A stretch of DNA of 64,000 nt, taken from the NCBI GenBank assembly GCA_015680685.1, contig MNCI01003927.1, positions 216,924-280,923 on the forward strand, given 5' to 3'. Within the stretch, counting starts at the first letter, position 1. Each line of letters opens with the position of its first letter. Position numbers and translations under genes: made by a program. Source of the DNA: Gnetum montanum. Its lineage: Eukaryota; Streptophyta; Gnetopsida; Gnetales; Gnetaceae. Shown here in pieces: positions 46,214 through 58,383 of the stretch. The notes below the pieces were generated by a model. It saw nothing but the letters and a program-made list of their open reading frames with translations, was not told where the DNA came from and made no database searches.

Positions 46214-48060
46214 ATGGAGCCTGTGAACACTAATATTTCTACTCTCCCCATCTCTAACTCCAGTGCGTTAGTCTCATACCCTGTGACCACCATCGGACCC
46301 ATAGTCACTCATGGTGAGGTCAACCCTTAGGGGCCACCTTGCCGATCACTGAGACTACAAGGCCATGATCACCACTTTGACTCCCGAGCAATATAACTTC
46401 ATATGTGTAAAGATCCAAGCCAACCTACCCATTGATCACATGAAAATAGAAGCAAAATGAGATTTTTGAGTTCATCTATAAGAGGGGCTATAACTTTATC
46501 CCCTCAGCATACGATGTGATTCCCCTATTTGAATCTCATCATGAACTTATATCCTAGCTTCTCATGGCTAGGAACCAAACCTCATGCCAACCCGCTGTAG
46601 AATCTCAAAATGGAGATGAGGAAGACAATTTTGCAGCTCAATCTGAACATGAGGATTCATACCATACTCTCAATCCGAAAACTTACACGAATTCGTTATT
46701 CCACCCTTTCACGGGAGAAACCATGTCCCTTCACACTTTTAAAAGCACTCAAACTCATGTTTTTCAATAGGAAGCATCCACTCTCATTCCCACTCTCCCT
46801 ATGACCAATACTCAATTCAATATACCTACTATTCCTCCGGTCACCATGATATTCCCTCTCGTACAAGTACAACCCCAACAACTCCCCTCTCAAACTAATG
46901 TAGGAGTAACCTTCCCACCCCAAGTGATTGGGATGCCTTCTGTGATACCTGCTTCTACATCTACTCACTATATACCATGAGTACAAATCCAAGGAACACC
47001 CTTCATGACTTCAACTTAACAAGTTCAAGGCGTTCCCTCACAAATCATAACTGGATAGTGGGCCACAACTGGCATGCAATCGCATCAACCCCCTCATTAC
47101 AGCATACCACCTGCTACAATTCTAGCCATGAACATCCCTCAAGTACAACAACAACAACCTACACCTTATGGTATTCCGCCCTTAGTAGCACCCACTGTAA
47201 ATATTCCACAAGTGCAACCTTCGACCACTCAACTTTCTTCTTTCCCACCCACTGTACAACAATCTAACTTGCATACTACACAACATAGCCAACCTGCCAC
47301 TTCACCTAGTGCCCAAGACTGGGTCGAAGCTAAAAAGATGATGCAAGAACTCACTCATGAGGTAAAATGCCTCAAAACGGCCAAAAATGAAGAGCTTAAA
47401 GTATTAGACTTTTACCAAGATGATCCTATTAGCTCTTCGGTACCACCATTAACCCTACCCAAAGGAGTTTCTTTGCCTCAACTAACCAAATACAATAGGG
47501 AAGGAGACCCCAATGCCCATCTAGTCACATTTATACTAGAATGTCTATTGCTTCAGGCTTTGCCCCATGCAATCTTGCATGTCTTCACCATGTCCCTCAC
47601 TGGTAGAGCATTAGACTGGTACCGAGCCTTGCCTCGTAACTCCATATCCTCTTTGGAGGATCTCTTATACCAGTTTGTTACCAAGTTTAAATACAACCTG
47701 AAACCTAAAGCAACCTTGGATAGTCTGATATAGGTAAAACAAGCACCACTTGAACCTGTACAAAAATTTATCCAAAGATGGAGTGCCACACTCAATGAAC
47801 TTCATGAGCCAATCCTAGAAACATATCTTCTTACAATTCTTAAGGGAGCCGTGAATGATTTTGTCAAATCAAAACTATACTATCTCAATGTGCGCACTCT
47901 AAGCAAAGCTTTTTTACAGGTTAAAAATATAGAAGAGGCAGCCCAAAATAGCCATGACCTTGCTTACTTAGCCTTTAAAAATTAACACACTAAAAAAGAC
48001 AAAGAAAAGGCTAATGCAATAGTAGTAGCAATAGCAGAGACTCAACCTACCAACATGGGA
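46214..48060 (+). pseudogene. Gag of element E
   Basis: Probable start ATG 46214 (MEPVNTNISTLPISN). An N-terminal piece with VKIQANLPIDHMKIEA is followed, after a frameshift between 46330 and 46564, by an acidic stretch and a long Pro/Gln/Thr-rich linker (46760-47300). The Retrotrans_gag core is at 47400-47900 (PLTLPKGVSLPQLTKYN, GDPNAHLVTF, LTGRALDWYRALP, FVTKFKYN, FIQRWSATLNELHEPI). Stops are few (a TAG at 47731, a TAA near 47983). D gag (61340-61880) is clearly homologous but diverged. Gag would assemble virus-like particles in the cytoplasm. Confidence 0.8.
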
Positions 48061-48381
48061 TAGCAAGGCAGGCTGCCTACTGCTCCCATTAACTATGAGA
48101 GAACTACTCCTGTGCACACACCTGAATCATCTACCATGCAAGCTACTAACACGGGTCATGCACGTACGTTTGAGAGGAAAGACCCTGCTCAATACACACC
48201 GCTTCCCATAAAGCCTTCCCAGTTGTTAGACCAACTTTTGAAGACTGGGGCCATTAAACACAAGAAGTTGTCCCCAGCAGCAACCTAGAGACATGATTGA
48301 TTCTGTGAATTGGTCAAAAAACCAAGCTTAGCAACACCAAATAAGCCTCCTATTCCAAAATACTTTATACTAGATCAATTT

Positions 48382-48423
48382 TGCAAGTACCATCAACGGA
48401 ATGGGCATGGTATTGATTATTGT
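48382..48423 (+). pseudogene. Variant gag zinc knuckle of element E
   Basis: CKYHQRNGHGIDYC, a C-x2-H-x5-H-x4-C pattern typical of Tat/Ogre-like gag (CxxH...GH....C) rather than the usual CCHC. It is followed by an F-x-LK-x-x-I-x-x-x-IDRGKI helix. All four ligands are present. The equivalent in element D (62336-62377) has lost the last Cys to Tyr. Confidence 0.7.
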
Positions 48424-48574
48424 TTCACCCTCAAACAAGACATATAATGTATGATTGATAGGGGCAAAATAAAATTTAACGTATGGGCATATATAAAGAT
48501 CCCCTCAACACTAAGGAAGATCATTACGTTATTAACAGGATCCATATTGGAAATGAGCAAGGAATGCCCAAAAA

Positions 48575-49001
48575 ACCTCTTGTGATTCATGTTCCTTTTA
48601 CAGCGTCAACATCATCCCCACAATATTCATATCCCACATAAAATCTTCCTACACTGACAAAAGCATTTGTTATTCATGTACCCCCTGCCAATGCAATCGC
48701 AAATGTGCAACTGCCTACCCGGGCCACTCCCTTTGTGGTCCGAGTGCCACCTGCGATTGCAACCACAGAGGTACAACCACAAAACCAACCAACTCCTTTC
48801 ATAATCAAGGTAACCAAACACCCTGATCTTCAACCTCTTATTCCTCAACCACAAACCAAATTGACCCCATTCATCATCAGGGTGCCTAAACACCCTAACA
48901 CACAACCACCTCCAACTGTTCAACCACAACCCCGACTCGCTTCATTCGTAATCTGGGTCCCAAAACAGCCCGATATTCAAGTTCCAACAGTTCCCCCATG
49001 A
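48575..49001 (+). pseudogene. FVIRVP repeat region between gag and protease of element E
   Basis: Six imperfect repeats of (T)PF-V/I-I-R/K/H-VP followed by a Pro-rich spacer: VIHVP, FVIHVP, FVVRVP, FIIKV, FIIRVP and FVIWVP, roughly 20-25 residues apart. The last four lie in one open frame. Element D keeps three of these (62555-62745). No family is recognised. The regular hydrophobic-basic motif in a disordered Pro/Gln context suggests a short linear binding motif, which is inference. Confidence 0.65.
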
Positions 49002-49596
49002 CCTTCACAAGAACACCTCGCCGACAAACTTACTAGAGAATGGTTGGAAAAAGAACGACGTCTTGAATTGGGACTACAAAAACCCACTCCCCTCAACGCT
49101 GTACCCATGACTTAGACACTGAATGAGCCAAGCACGAGTTATAAAGGAAAACCATCAAACATGTCGGATACATTAAAATCGACAGTTGCAGTAGATCCTA
49201 CGAAGACTACTCCACATGAAATATAACTCTTGGATCCCATTGGACCAAGTTACTACTAACAAAACTATACCCAATAGTAAAGACTTGGCCATAGCCCTAA
49301 CATAGGTCACACAAGTGCTCAAACATAAGAACACATCTCTAAGCTTTTATGACCTCATGATGACTTCTCAAGTACATTGTGAAGCCTAAGTGCGAATGTT
49401 AACATCGATCCCTGTCACTGAAGACTTACCAGCAAACGAACCCTCAATCCATGTAGTAATGTCTTCGCCTCAAGGGTCATAATCGAAATCATTAGGCTTC
49501 CATAGAAATGACATCAAAATAGATGAAAAAATTGGAGAAGTCACCACCGCACCCATGTTTATAACGATACAAGTAAACTAATTTAAAATATATAGT

Positions 49597-50358
49597 GTGC
49601 ACATAGATGATAGAGTAGCTACAAACGTAGTACCTTACCTCGTCATCGAATAGTTAGGGCTAACCAAGCAAATAAAACTGACTTCCACCACATGTCTGAA
49701 ATCGTTTAGTGGATCATGCGTGGTAGTCAAAGGAATTCTCACTTTAAATTTCATAGTAGGGGACCGATTCCCCACATCTGTAGAGTTTGTGGTTATTGAT
49801 GAGATGCCTGGTTTCAACTTAATATTGGGATGACCTTGGTTGGCCCAATTAAAAGCGATATCATCCCCCATACATCAAGAGATCCACCTACCTTATGAAG
49901 GTGGAGAGATCATCATACACAAGGATGTGGCTACATCCACCATCTCTTCACACACTGACACAAACCAAGGCTTAGAAATTAAATTTGAGGAGCTTGACAA
50001 TGACCGTATTCTAAATGAGCCTAAACAAGACACAACCATTGAACAACCAAAGCAAGAACATGAAAAAAATGAAAACCAAAGTGACAACCAACTCATAAAC
50101 CATGATCCTCCTAAAATAAAAGAAACTTCACTTGACACGAAAACCACCCAAACTATACATACTTTGTCAAACATAGAAAGTTCACAAAACATAGGAACAT
50201 CACAACAAATTGACATAGATCCCATTCCCCTGGATGTCTCCTGGTCTGAATTACCATTCAATGTAATTAGCGAAGGAGATGCTGAATACAGAATTACACC
50301 CATCAGTCTTACCCCTAAAGTTAAAATACGAAAAATCAAAAAATTATTAAATAGTTGA
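49597..50358 (+). pseudogene. Retropepsin of element E with acidic tail
   Basis: The domain starts VHIDDRVATNVVPYLVIE; D has VHIDDGASTNVIPFPII at the same place, so the active-site DDGAS has decayed to DDRVA here. Further landmarks: FVVIDEMPGFNLILG (the second strand, IL-G) and PWLAQLKAISSPIHQEI. TAG near 49651 and TGA near 49831 interrupt it. From 49840 the frame is open for 172 codons as a Glu/Asn/Gln-rich tail to the TGA at 50356. The TTAAACT-repeat spacer starts directly after it. Confidence 0.75.
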
Positions 50359-52163
50359 CCTTCCCCACTACATGTCCAAAATGACGTAAAACTACTACAC
50401 GTATGAAATGACGTAAAACTACTACACATTCGAAATGATGTTAAAACTAGCCACGGTTAGAAATGGTTGGTCCATTGGAAAATTCACTGAAACAAGTCAA
50501 ATCCCTTTTATTTCCTTGCAGCCAAAAATGGCCTTAAACTAGTGCATGAGGCCCGAAATGGCCTAAAACTAGAACGTGTTGCATTTCAAATTCAGGTTGC
50601 TTTTCATTTACAAATTATAATTTCATTTACTTTTCATTTACAGTCTTATTCTTGCCAGCACAGTTACGCTTATTTCCAAAGACTCAGAAAAGAAAACACA
50701 AAAAGAATCTTTTATCTTTACACCTTTGTTTACAATTGTTGTTAAAGCTAAAACAAAACTTAAAACTTAAACAACAATAAAAAAGGATATATAAGACAAA
50801 CAACAAAAAAAATGTATAAATGTATAAGTTTATAATATTAGATCTTAACAATGTTCATACATCTGCTTTACACAGTTCACAAAATTACAACCCTAAAATG
50901 ATCAAACTAAGCTAACAACAATGACAAGTTAAATTAAACATCAGAGCTAGAACGGGCTTAGTCCCCAAACTCATCCACATCATTGGGTCCCGCTCCACTG
51001 GGGTCACCATCATCATCATCATGTCCCTTCAAAAAAAAAAATAGAAAGTACAAAAACAAAATAAAAATTATTAGTAAAAAAGAAAAAAAAGAGCATTAAC
51101 TGGAAAACAAAAAAAAACATTATAAAATCCAAAACACATAAAACATATGGCTTGGTAAGGCCTTAAACTACCATCCATCTTGGAGTTAAGATGATAAACT
51201 AATACCACACCACCCAAAGTACATAGAACACATTACACTTCCATATAAATGTGTAAATCAACTCATATCACAAACATACAAAATAAGACCCCAGTGGACA
51301 TATCGTGTAGATCAACCATGATCAACAGTTAACATTAACACACAGTTTGCATAACACTTAACTTTATGTTTAACACTTAGAAAATTTTCGTTACGCGCCA
51401 GTTCATGTGTTTGACACTTAGAAAGTTTTCATTATGCACACCAGTTTACATGTTCCATACTTAGAAATTTTTTTATGTATGTATATGCTGCCAGTTTAGA
51501 AGATCAACACTTAGTCAAGATTCAAGCTCACATGCTGGGCATATACGTTGAGTGTATACGTTGTAATCTCCACACTTAGGCAGATTTTTACTTAGACAAA
51601 TTTTGACAGTTGGACCCCACATGCTGCCTAACCTACACTTTGAAAATATGACATCCATAAAGCCTGTACACTATCCATCCAGATCCTACATGCTGGCCAT
51701 ACAACGTCTATACGCTGACCATCACCAAACACATCAAAAATCTACACACCATAGAAAAACAGACACTGGCAATAGAGGTATACGCTGAAGGTGGATTCAA
51801 CACAAAATCTATGCTAAAACAGACCCTGTTTCTAACGTATGCTATAAATGTCCTAGAACACACACACTGCCAGGCACACACCGCCAAGAACATGCTATCC
51901 TGGACACACACTGCACATGCACATGCTGCACGTAGATGTTCACACTATATATGTCGAAATAGTAACTAAAAATAGCAGGAAAAGCATGAATCAAAGAGCA
52001 TAAAGGAAGCGCACCGATGCATGGATCTACCCCATGAAGGGATCCTTGGTTGAGGAAGATGCTGGAACATCTCCTCACTTTTCTCTATGAATGTTAAGGT
52101 TGCCTCCTTTTTCCCCTTGTTTTTTTTCGTGCTTGTCCTTGCCTATGCTTCTCCAGACGCTGT

Positions 52164-52470
52164 AGATCTTGTACGCTGTAGATCTTACATGCTATGGATC
52201 AGATCTGGACACTGGTAAGTAGATCTGAACATTCACAGTCAGATCTATGCAGATCTGGCTTCGGATGTGGTAGATCTATCCTTGCACGTTGTAAATCTGA
52301 CTCAAAATGTTGTGGATCTAGCTTCGTACGCTATAGATCTGGTCTAGAATGCCATGGATCTCACAGATCTAAATGTCACAATTGCAGATCTAACTCTGCA
52401 CGTTAAAGATCTGAACGTTACAGTTGTAGATTTGGATCAAATGCGTGTAGATTTGGGTGTTCAAGGCATT
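52164..52470 (+). repeat. Second 21-bp AGATCT array
   Basis: Unit starts at 52251, 52272, 52293, 52314, 52335 and 52356, and again 52365, 52386, 52407, 52428 and 52449, are 21 bp apart, with the phase broken at 52180-52251 and 52356-52365. One frame gives DL heptads (DLNVTIA, DLTLHVK, DLNVTVV, DLDQMRV). It is less regular than the leader array but has the same unit design. Confidence 0.85.
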
Positions 52471-52959
52471 CATGTTGCCACTATAACTCTGTTCAGTTCA
52501 CGTTGGCTCTATTTGGTGTACGCTGTCTCTGTGTGGTATATGCTGTCTCCATTTGGTCTACTGTTTGGTTTACGCTGATAGAAGCAAGTCATGTTTGGTT
52601 GAAGCTAAGTAAAATGATAGTAATGACTTCTCTGTTTTCAGTATTTTCCCCTTTTATACCCCCCGGTAATTTGCATATTTTATTATGTAAATTTTAGTTA
52701 ATTTTACCAGATATTTGAGTTAATTTTAACCACATGTTAGCCTTTATGCTAACCTGCCCAAGCTCTTGAGAAAAAAATATAATAATAAAAAGAATAAAAT
52801 AAAAATAAAAATAATAAAATAAAGTATACCACGTTGCCCCTTATTATGGGTATGCTGAACCCCTTGCTAAGGACAAAAAAAAAAATAAAAAGTTAAAATT
52901 ATGTAAGAGTTGTACCCACGTTGACTCCTTGTGTAACGCTAACCACATAGGATATAAGG

Positions 52960-53031
52960 NNNNNNNNNNNNNNNNNNNNNNNNNNNNNNNNNNNNNNNNN
53001 NNNNNNNNNNNNNNNNNNNNNNNNNNNNNNN
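52960..53031. other. Assembly gap (72 N)
   Basis: A run of unknown bases inside the spacer of element E. Single N also occur at 31120 and 59543. Confidence 0.99.
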
Positions 53032-53119
53032 GTATATTAACACATGCCCCAACCACACGTTTCTAAAGTTAAACATAGATATGGATTGAAAATAAAACAA
53101 AAAATCATCAAAAAATCAT

Positions 53120-53310
53120 GATGGCCCAGTATGACCTTAAACTGCCATGACTAGTCCCTTATGACTATAAATTGACATGCATGGCCCGTTCTGGCCTTAA
53201 ACTACCATGACTAGTCCGTTATGACTATAAGACATGCATGGCCCGATATGGCCTTAAACTACCATGCGTCTGGGTACAACGATAAACTACCATGGCATGC
53301 CTTAGTCCTA
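53120..53310 (+). repeat. TTAAACT repeats before the RT frame of element E
   Basis: Alternating units CATGGCCC-x-TATGGCCTTAAACTACCATG and ACTAGTCCGTTATGACTATAA, at least three rounds. The core TATGAC-x2-TAAACT matches the 32-bp array of element C. Confidence 0.7.
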
Positions 53311-53396
53311 TTTAAATGTATAAATTACTTACATGAGAAAAATAGCAAAACCACCTTGCTGACATTGCTCACTGTTTATTGGCAGGAGCAAACACC

Positions 53397-55130
53397 ATGG
53401 ACATCAAGCAACTATTCTTACCACTTTCTATCAATGGACCACATGGAACGATTACATGAGAAATCAACATAGGGTCCATGGACTTAGACTCAACAACATA
53501 CGACACTTTTGTGGAATTAACTCAACAAACGCTAGATTACTTTGAAGGAATGACCAAGACTCTAGACCTAGAAATTGATAACATCACCGAAGATCCCTTA
53601 GCTGAAGTCTCCATAACTATGTCAAATGGCGAAGTTAAAACTTTAAAACTAAGTGCTCTATTAAATCCACAACTTACCAGTGACATAGCTCGGGTGCTAA
53701 AAGATAACATGAAAGCATTTTCTTGGTCTTACACTGACATGCTTGGGCTCAACCCTTGAATAGTCCAGCACAACATCATACTTGATCAAAAATTAAGACT
53801 AGTGAAACAAAAAGCATGCAAGGTCAAGCCTGAAGTAGCATTGGTAGTTCACAATGAGATCACAAAGCTTTATCAAGCTAGTTTCATCTGAGCTATGGAT
53901 TACATTGATTGGGTATCCAACATGGTTATAGTCCCAAAGAAGAACGGAAGCATTCGTCTATGCATTGACTTCCGAGACCTCAACATTAAAACTATAAAAG
54001 ATGACTTCCCACTACCTAGCATCAATCAACTTGTTGATTCAACTGTTGTGCATGCATTGTTATCCTTTATGAATGGATTTTCAAGACACAACCAGATTAG
54101 GATCAACCCCGAACATCAACTCAGGACAACCTTTATGAAACCATGGGGTACATTTTGTTATACGATGTTGCCATTTGGTCTCAAGAACGTCGGGGCCACA
54201 TATCAATGAGCGATGACATTCATCTTTAGTGATTACATGTTCAACTTGCTCAATGACTATGTAAATGACATTATGGTCAAATGAAAAAAACTGGGCAACA
54301 TGTACAAGATCTAGACTTGGTACTGAAACGTTATCTAAAATACGAGCTTAGACTCAACCCAAAGAAACGTGGCTTTGGGGTCAAAACAGGTAAAATTCTT
54401 GGATTCATTATATCTAAGATAGGGATATGAGTAGATCCGGATAAGGTTAAAGCAATAACAAATCTGAAACCACCTAGCAACCTTACTAAAATTCACGGTC
54501 TACAAGGTAGATTATAGTTTATCAGACGTTTTATTAAAAAATTGACAGACAAGTTGACACCTATGCAGCACTTATTACGCAAGAATGTCCATTTTGAATG
54601 GACTCCATAGTGCCAAGAAGCCTTGGACAACATCAAAATAGCATTGGCTCAACTACTGACAGTTCATCCACCATGGAACAATAAACCATTTTACATCTAC
54701 CTTGCAACATCTGAATCATCTATCACATCTATGCTTTGTCAGAAACGCAATGATAGAACTAAAACCCCTATTTACTACTTGAGCCATGCATTAGTAGCCT
54801 ATGAACAATGTTACAATTATGTGGAGAGGTTATGCCTTGTGCTTATCTTTTCTTTAAAGAAGTGGCGACATTATCTCTTCCATAACCAAGTCAATATCAT
54901 TTGTAAAGACAACATGCTTGGAGCTATCACGAACAACATATACGAATCAAGCAAGATAGCTAGATGGGAAGTGATGATTGCTGAGTTTGACCTGCACTAC
55001 ATAGCTCAATCATCAGTTAAAGGTCAAGCTATAGTCAATCAAATGACTGCATCACCAATGCAAGACCAAGCAACAATCAACCTAGAGTTTCTGAATGAGA
55101 ATGTAAAAATGATAGACACAGCACCTAATA
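53397..55130 (+). pseudogene. Reverse transcriptase and RNase H of element E
   Basis: The frame starts ATG GAC ATC AAG (53397), 12 bp after the acceptor-like CAG, and aligns with 24935 in element C. Motifs: NGPHGTIT, LDSTTYDTF, MLGLNP, VPKKNGSIRLCIDFRDLN, LPSINQLVD, FMNGFSRHNQIRINP, FCYTMLPFGLKNVGATYQ, YVND (54258-54269; YVDD expected), LGFI, then RNase H with FYIYLATSESSITSMLCQK, YYLSHALVAYE, SLKKWRHYLF. There is one frameshift in an A-run near 54285, and stops are mostly TGA (CGA-type). The Asn in the catalytic motif would inactivate the polymerase. It copies element RNA into DNA in an intact relative. Confidence 0.9.
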
Positions 55131-55560
55131 ACTATGATGTAATCTTAAAATTTGATGGAGCATCGACTTCCTGAGGAGGAAGTGCTACAGCTATCATCAC
55201 ATATCCCTCTAGGGAGATCCGATCCTTTGCTTATCATTTTAACTTTCCTTGTACTAACAACGTGGCAGAGTATGAAGGTCTTCTTAGAGGTCTCATGGTA
55301 GCACTAGCTTTAGAAACTACATGAATTGTAGTTAGAGGTGACTCACAGTTAGTCATCAATCAGGTCACAGACATATATGCATGTAAGGCGTTACATTTAC
55401 AACCATACTGTGACTTGGCAAAGCACCTGTTGAAACAATTCACAAACATAGATGTGCAACATGTTTCTAGAAGTGACAATACCATTGTAGATGCACTTGC
55501 AACATTAGCCCTAAACATTTCACCTGACATGTTTCATGTGTTTCCCAGTTCCACAACGAG
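55131..55560 (+). pseudogene. Second (archaeal-type) RNase H of element E
   Basis: Downstream of the usual RNase H the same frame shows VILKFDGASTS-stop-GGSATAII, NVAEYEGLLRGLMVAL, VVRGDSQLVINQV and NTIVDALATLAL. The acidic residues of FDGA, AEYEGL, GDS and VDA are the expected catalytic set of the aRNH found in the Tat lineage. Two TGA stops (near 55172 and 55322) interrupt it. This domain is absent from Athila and most other Gypsy groups, hence the Tat assignment. Confidence 0.85.
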
Positions 55561-55699
55561 TTTTGGCAAGCCCATAACTGATGCTCCCAATGAACTACCC
55601 ATAGCATCCATTAGCACAACATACGCCATTGAATGGTATGATGACATAAAGGAGTACCTTCTACATGGTGAACCACCTCAACATCTAACAAATGCTCAG

Positions 55700-56872
55700 A
55701 AGGACACAGTGAAAAAATGCTCTCGGTAGTATACATTAGTAGGGGATACGTTATGTCGTAGATCCTATGAAGGTATTTTGCTGGTATGTGTTAGTAGCAT
55801 TGATGCCCAAATTGTCGTGGAGCAAGTTTATGAGGGACTTTGCAGAGGGCACATAGCGCCCAAAGCAATGGCAACCAAAATAAGACATTTAGGGTACTAT
55901 TGGCCACACATGGAGTACGACTATTTCTCCAAGGTCAAAACATGCGATACGTGCCAAAAGCATGGTAATCTTATACATGTTCCACCCAATGAGTTGCATA
56001 CAGCTCAAATCACATGGCCTTTCCAAAAGTGGGGGTTAGACATCATTGGACCAATAACTCCCCCATCTTCAGTAGGGCATATCTTCATCATAATCGCGAT
56101 TGAATACTTTATGAAATGGATAGAATCTATTCCTCTTAAGAAGACCACATCAGAAAAAGTATGAAACTTTATCCTTGAAAACATTGTGATCTATTTTGGC
56201 ATCCCAATGACCATCATTATTGACAATGGGCCATAATTCAGCAGTGTTGAAACAAAAACCTTTTGCGACAGCCTAGGCATTAAACATTCATTCTCATCTC
56301 CATATTATCCTCAAAGCAATGGACAAGCAGAAGTCACAAATAAAACTATCATCATGGTGCTCAAGAAAATGCTTCATCAGAGCAAATGAAGATGGCACGA
56401 GTAGCTAGTTTATGCACTATGGACATATAGAACGACGCATAGGACATCCACAGATAAAATACCATATAGTCTTGTTTATGGTTCAAAAGCTATTTTTCCT
56501 TTGGAGTTGTAGGTACCATCCTTGAGGATCACACTCTCCAGACTCCTAAATGAAGGTCAAAACATTGACTCACACATTGTTGACCTAGATTCGGTGGAGG
56601 AGGAACGCACGCGTGCATTGGATCAAATCGAGTGGTACCAAAAGAAACAACGATGGTGTCATCAGCATGACATTCACAAGCACCCGATCAAAGAAGGTGA
56701 CCTTGTACTTAAGGCAGTCCATGAACACCCAAACAAATTCTTAGCCAATTGGGAAGGGCCTTACTTGGTCACCAAAGCGTACGATAACGGAGCGTTCAAA
56801 CTAGCAGACATGGATGGAAACGAGCTTGCACATCCAACGAATCATTTGTACCTCAAGCTATTCTACGTTTGA
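55700..56872 (+). pseudogene. Integrase of element E
   Basis: Zinc-binding part: GHIAPKAMATKIRHLGYYWP with CDTCQKHG. Core: FQKWGLDIIGPITPP (first Asp), IIDNGP-stop-FSS (second Asp), SSPYYPQSNGQAEVTNKT (catalytic Glu), YRTTHRTSTDKIPYSLVYG. C-terminal part: ERTRALDQIEWYQKKQ, EGDLVLKAV, NWEGPYLVTKAYDNGAFKLADMDG. The final 116 codons (56522-56872) are open to the TGA at 56870. Five stops occur in the core and before it. The frame is the same as that of the RNase H, so no frameshift follows 54285. Confidence 0.9.
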
Positions 56873-56879
56873 ATTCACT

Positions 56880-57300
56880 TAGGTATGCATTCATCCTAGC
56901 GTCATGATGGTAAACTGACACCACCGGTCACACTCATAATGCATACTATCATCTTGGCATCATGATAGTAAAATGATACCATTGAATGTCCTGGGTTATG
57001 ACTCAAAACTAACACCACAGAGTGGTCCTAGCATCATGACCTAAAACTAATACCACAGAGCATTTGGTATGACATTAAACTACCATAGTTTTGTTCACCA
57101 GAGTTTGCTAAGACTATAAACTAGCTTGCCTATTCATAGTTTGCCACAACTATAAACTATCATTGCACCATCTGCTACGATGATTAATTGGCAACGTCCA
57201 ATGGGTTATGATGTAAAAGTAACCCACGACAGTCTGCTAAGACTATAAACTGGCAAGATCATATCTGGCACATTCATCTGCTACTATAATTCATGACATT
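56880..57300 (+). repeat. TTAAACT-type repeats after pol of element E
   Basis: Degenerate units such as TATGACATTAAACTACCATAG, AAGACTATAAACTAGC and ATGACCTAAAACTAATACCACAGAG, 30-50 bp apart, matching the position of the 32-bp array after pol in element C. Confidence 0.6.
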
Positions 57301-58383
57301 TTTTCATCAACACCTATCGCATAATTGATCACATCGGCTTTGACAACACTATAGCTGATCACTTTTTCTTCCTTAAGTTTCACATGGTGCCTCCATTTGC
57401 ATCAGCCACATTCACGTCTAAAGTGTTTACTAACTCATTCACTTGTGGTTTACTTATCTTCTTGGAGTTGTGTTTGTAGGATGACACCCAGTGGTGCTCA
57501 TACCCGGATACACTTCATCACGGTGACAAGGTGCCACATTGTTTCTGATGCACGCAACCAGGTTCAAAAGTACATTTCCAGTTCTCGATACATTCTCCAT
57601 TTCCCAAACATTCTTGTTCCCTTTCCTACCTAGTTACAGTTCCCAGATACACCCCAAAACTTTGAGCACACTGTTGCACGCTGTGACACTCTCAAGTAGT
57701 TGCAAAACACAACACGACACATGAGCATGAGTGCAAAATTGAAAGACAGCTCTTTCCAAAAAAAAGGGTAAAAGAAAAAGAAAAAAGAAAAGATCAAAGA
57801 GCAAAGAAAAAAATGAACCATAAGACCCTTGGCACTTTCCATACAAGCCCCAGGTGGGAGGGCAGTTGTCTTGGAAAGGACCATTCATGTCTCACACCAT
57901 CATGTTTCACCTCACTGCATGGCTTTGGCTGTCAGAAAATGGGTTCCCTTAGACACTCCACAAGGGTCCTGTTTCTCCAAAGAACGCATCACCTCAGCAT
58001 GTGGCTTTGGTTGTGACAACAAGTTCTCTTAAACTTGATATGAGAGTCTTGTCCCTCCAAAGGACGCACACCTCATGCCGTGGTTGCAAGTTTGCCAAAT
58101 ACTGGCTATCGACAAGGACCAACATGAGTCGTTCGCATAGATGAACACTCCTCTCCCACACCAACACAATCCCTTGATCAATTACAAATCCCATAGTTGC
58201 AAACATACTCTCTACCCATTTCAAAACCTTATTTCCTACTCTCATGTACTTTGAAAATGGTTCGACAACATCTGGCCAAGTGCTTAAGGACAATGTTGAC
58301 TACTGGGTTGCTTGCAGTGTTTTGTACTTCTTTGTCAATGCCTCTCAGGTCGATTCCTCTAGGCATCAACAAAGAGGGGCCAA
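57301..58383 (+). other. 3' non-coding region of element E
   Basis: It contains the GAGTTGTGTTTGTAGGATGA block shared with C (27375), an A/G tract (57747-57815), two TTGGAAAGGACCATTCATG / TCCAAAGGACGCACACC-type segments, and the polypurine tract CAACAAAGAGGGGCCAA (58367-58383). Short open frames here overlap each other and show no domain. Confidence 0.6.

Larger units (their letters stand above)
50359..53396 (+). other. 3-kb spacer between protease and RT of element E
   Basis: No protease or RT homology. Contents: AAATGACGTAAAACTACTACAC-type repeats (50380-50570), AT-rich sequence (50740-51130), AACACTTAG and TACGCTG motifs (51350-51850), the second 21-bp array (52164-52470), an N run (52960-53031), ATGGCCC...TTAAACTACCATGAC repeats (53120-53310), then a T-rich TTTATTGGCAG (53374-53384) just before the RT start codon. 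Ogre elements have a spliced intron between protease and RT; the acceptor-like end fits, but no donor near 50358 was identified. Confidence 0.6.

Noticed and set aside
49893-50429. A minus-strand membrane-like or Ser-rich protein of 178 codons
   Set aside because: It is the reverse complement of the protease tail of element E, whose plus-strand frame carries the retropepsin homology.
52194-52406. A Cys/Arg/Ser-rich peptide gene
   Set aside because: It is another reading frame of the second 21-bp array; the periodic Arg-Ser comes from AGATCT itself.
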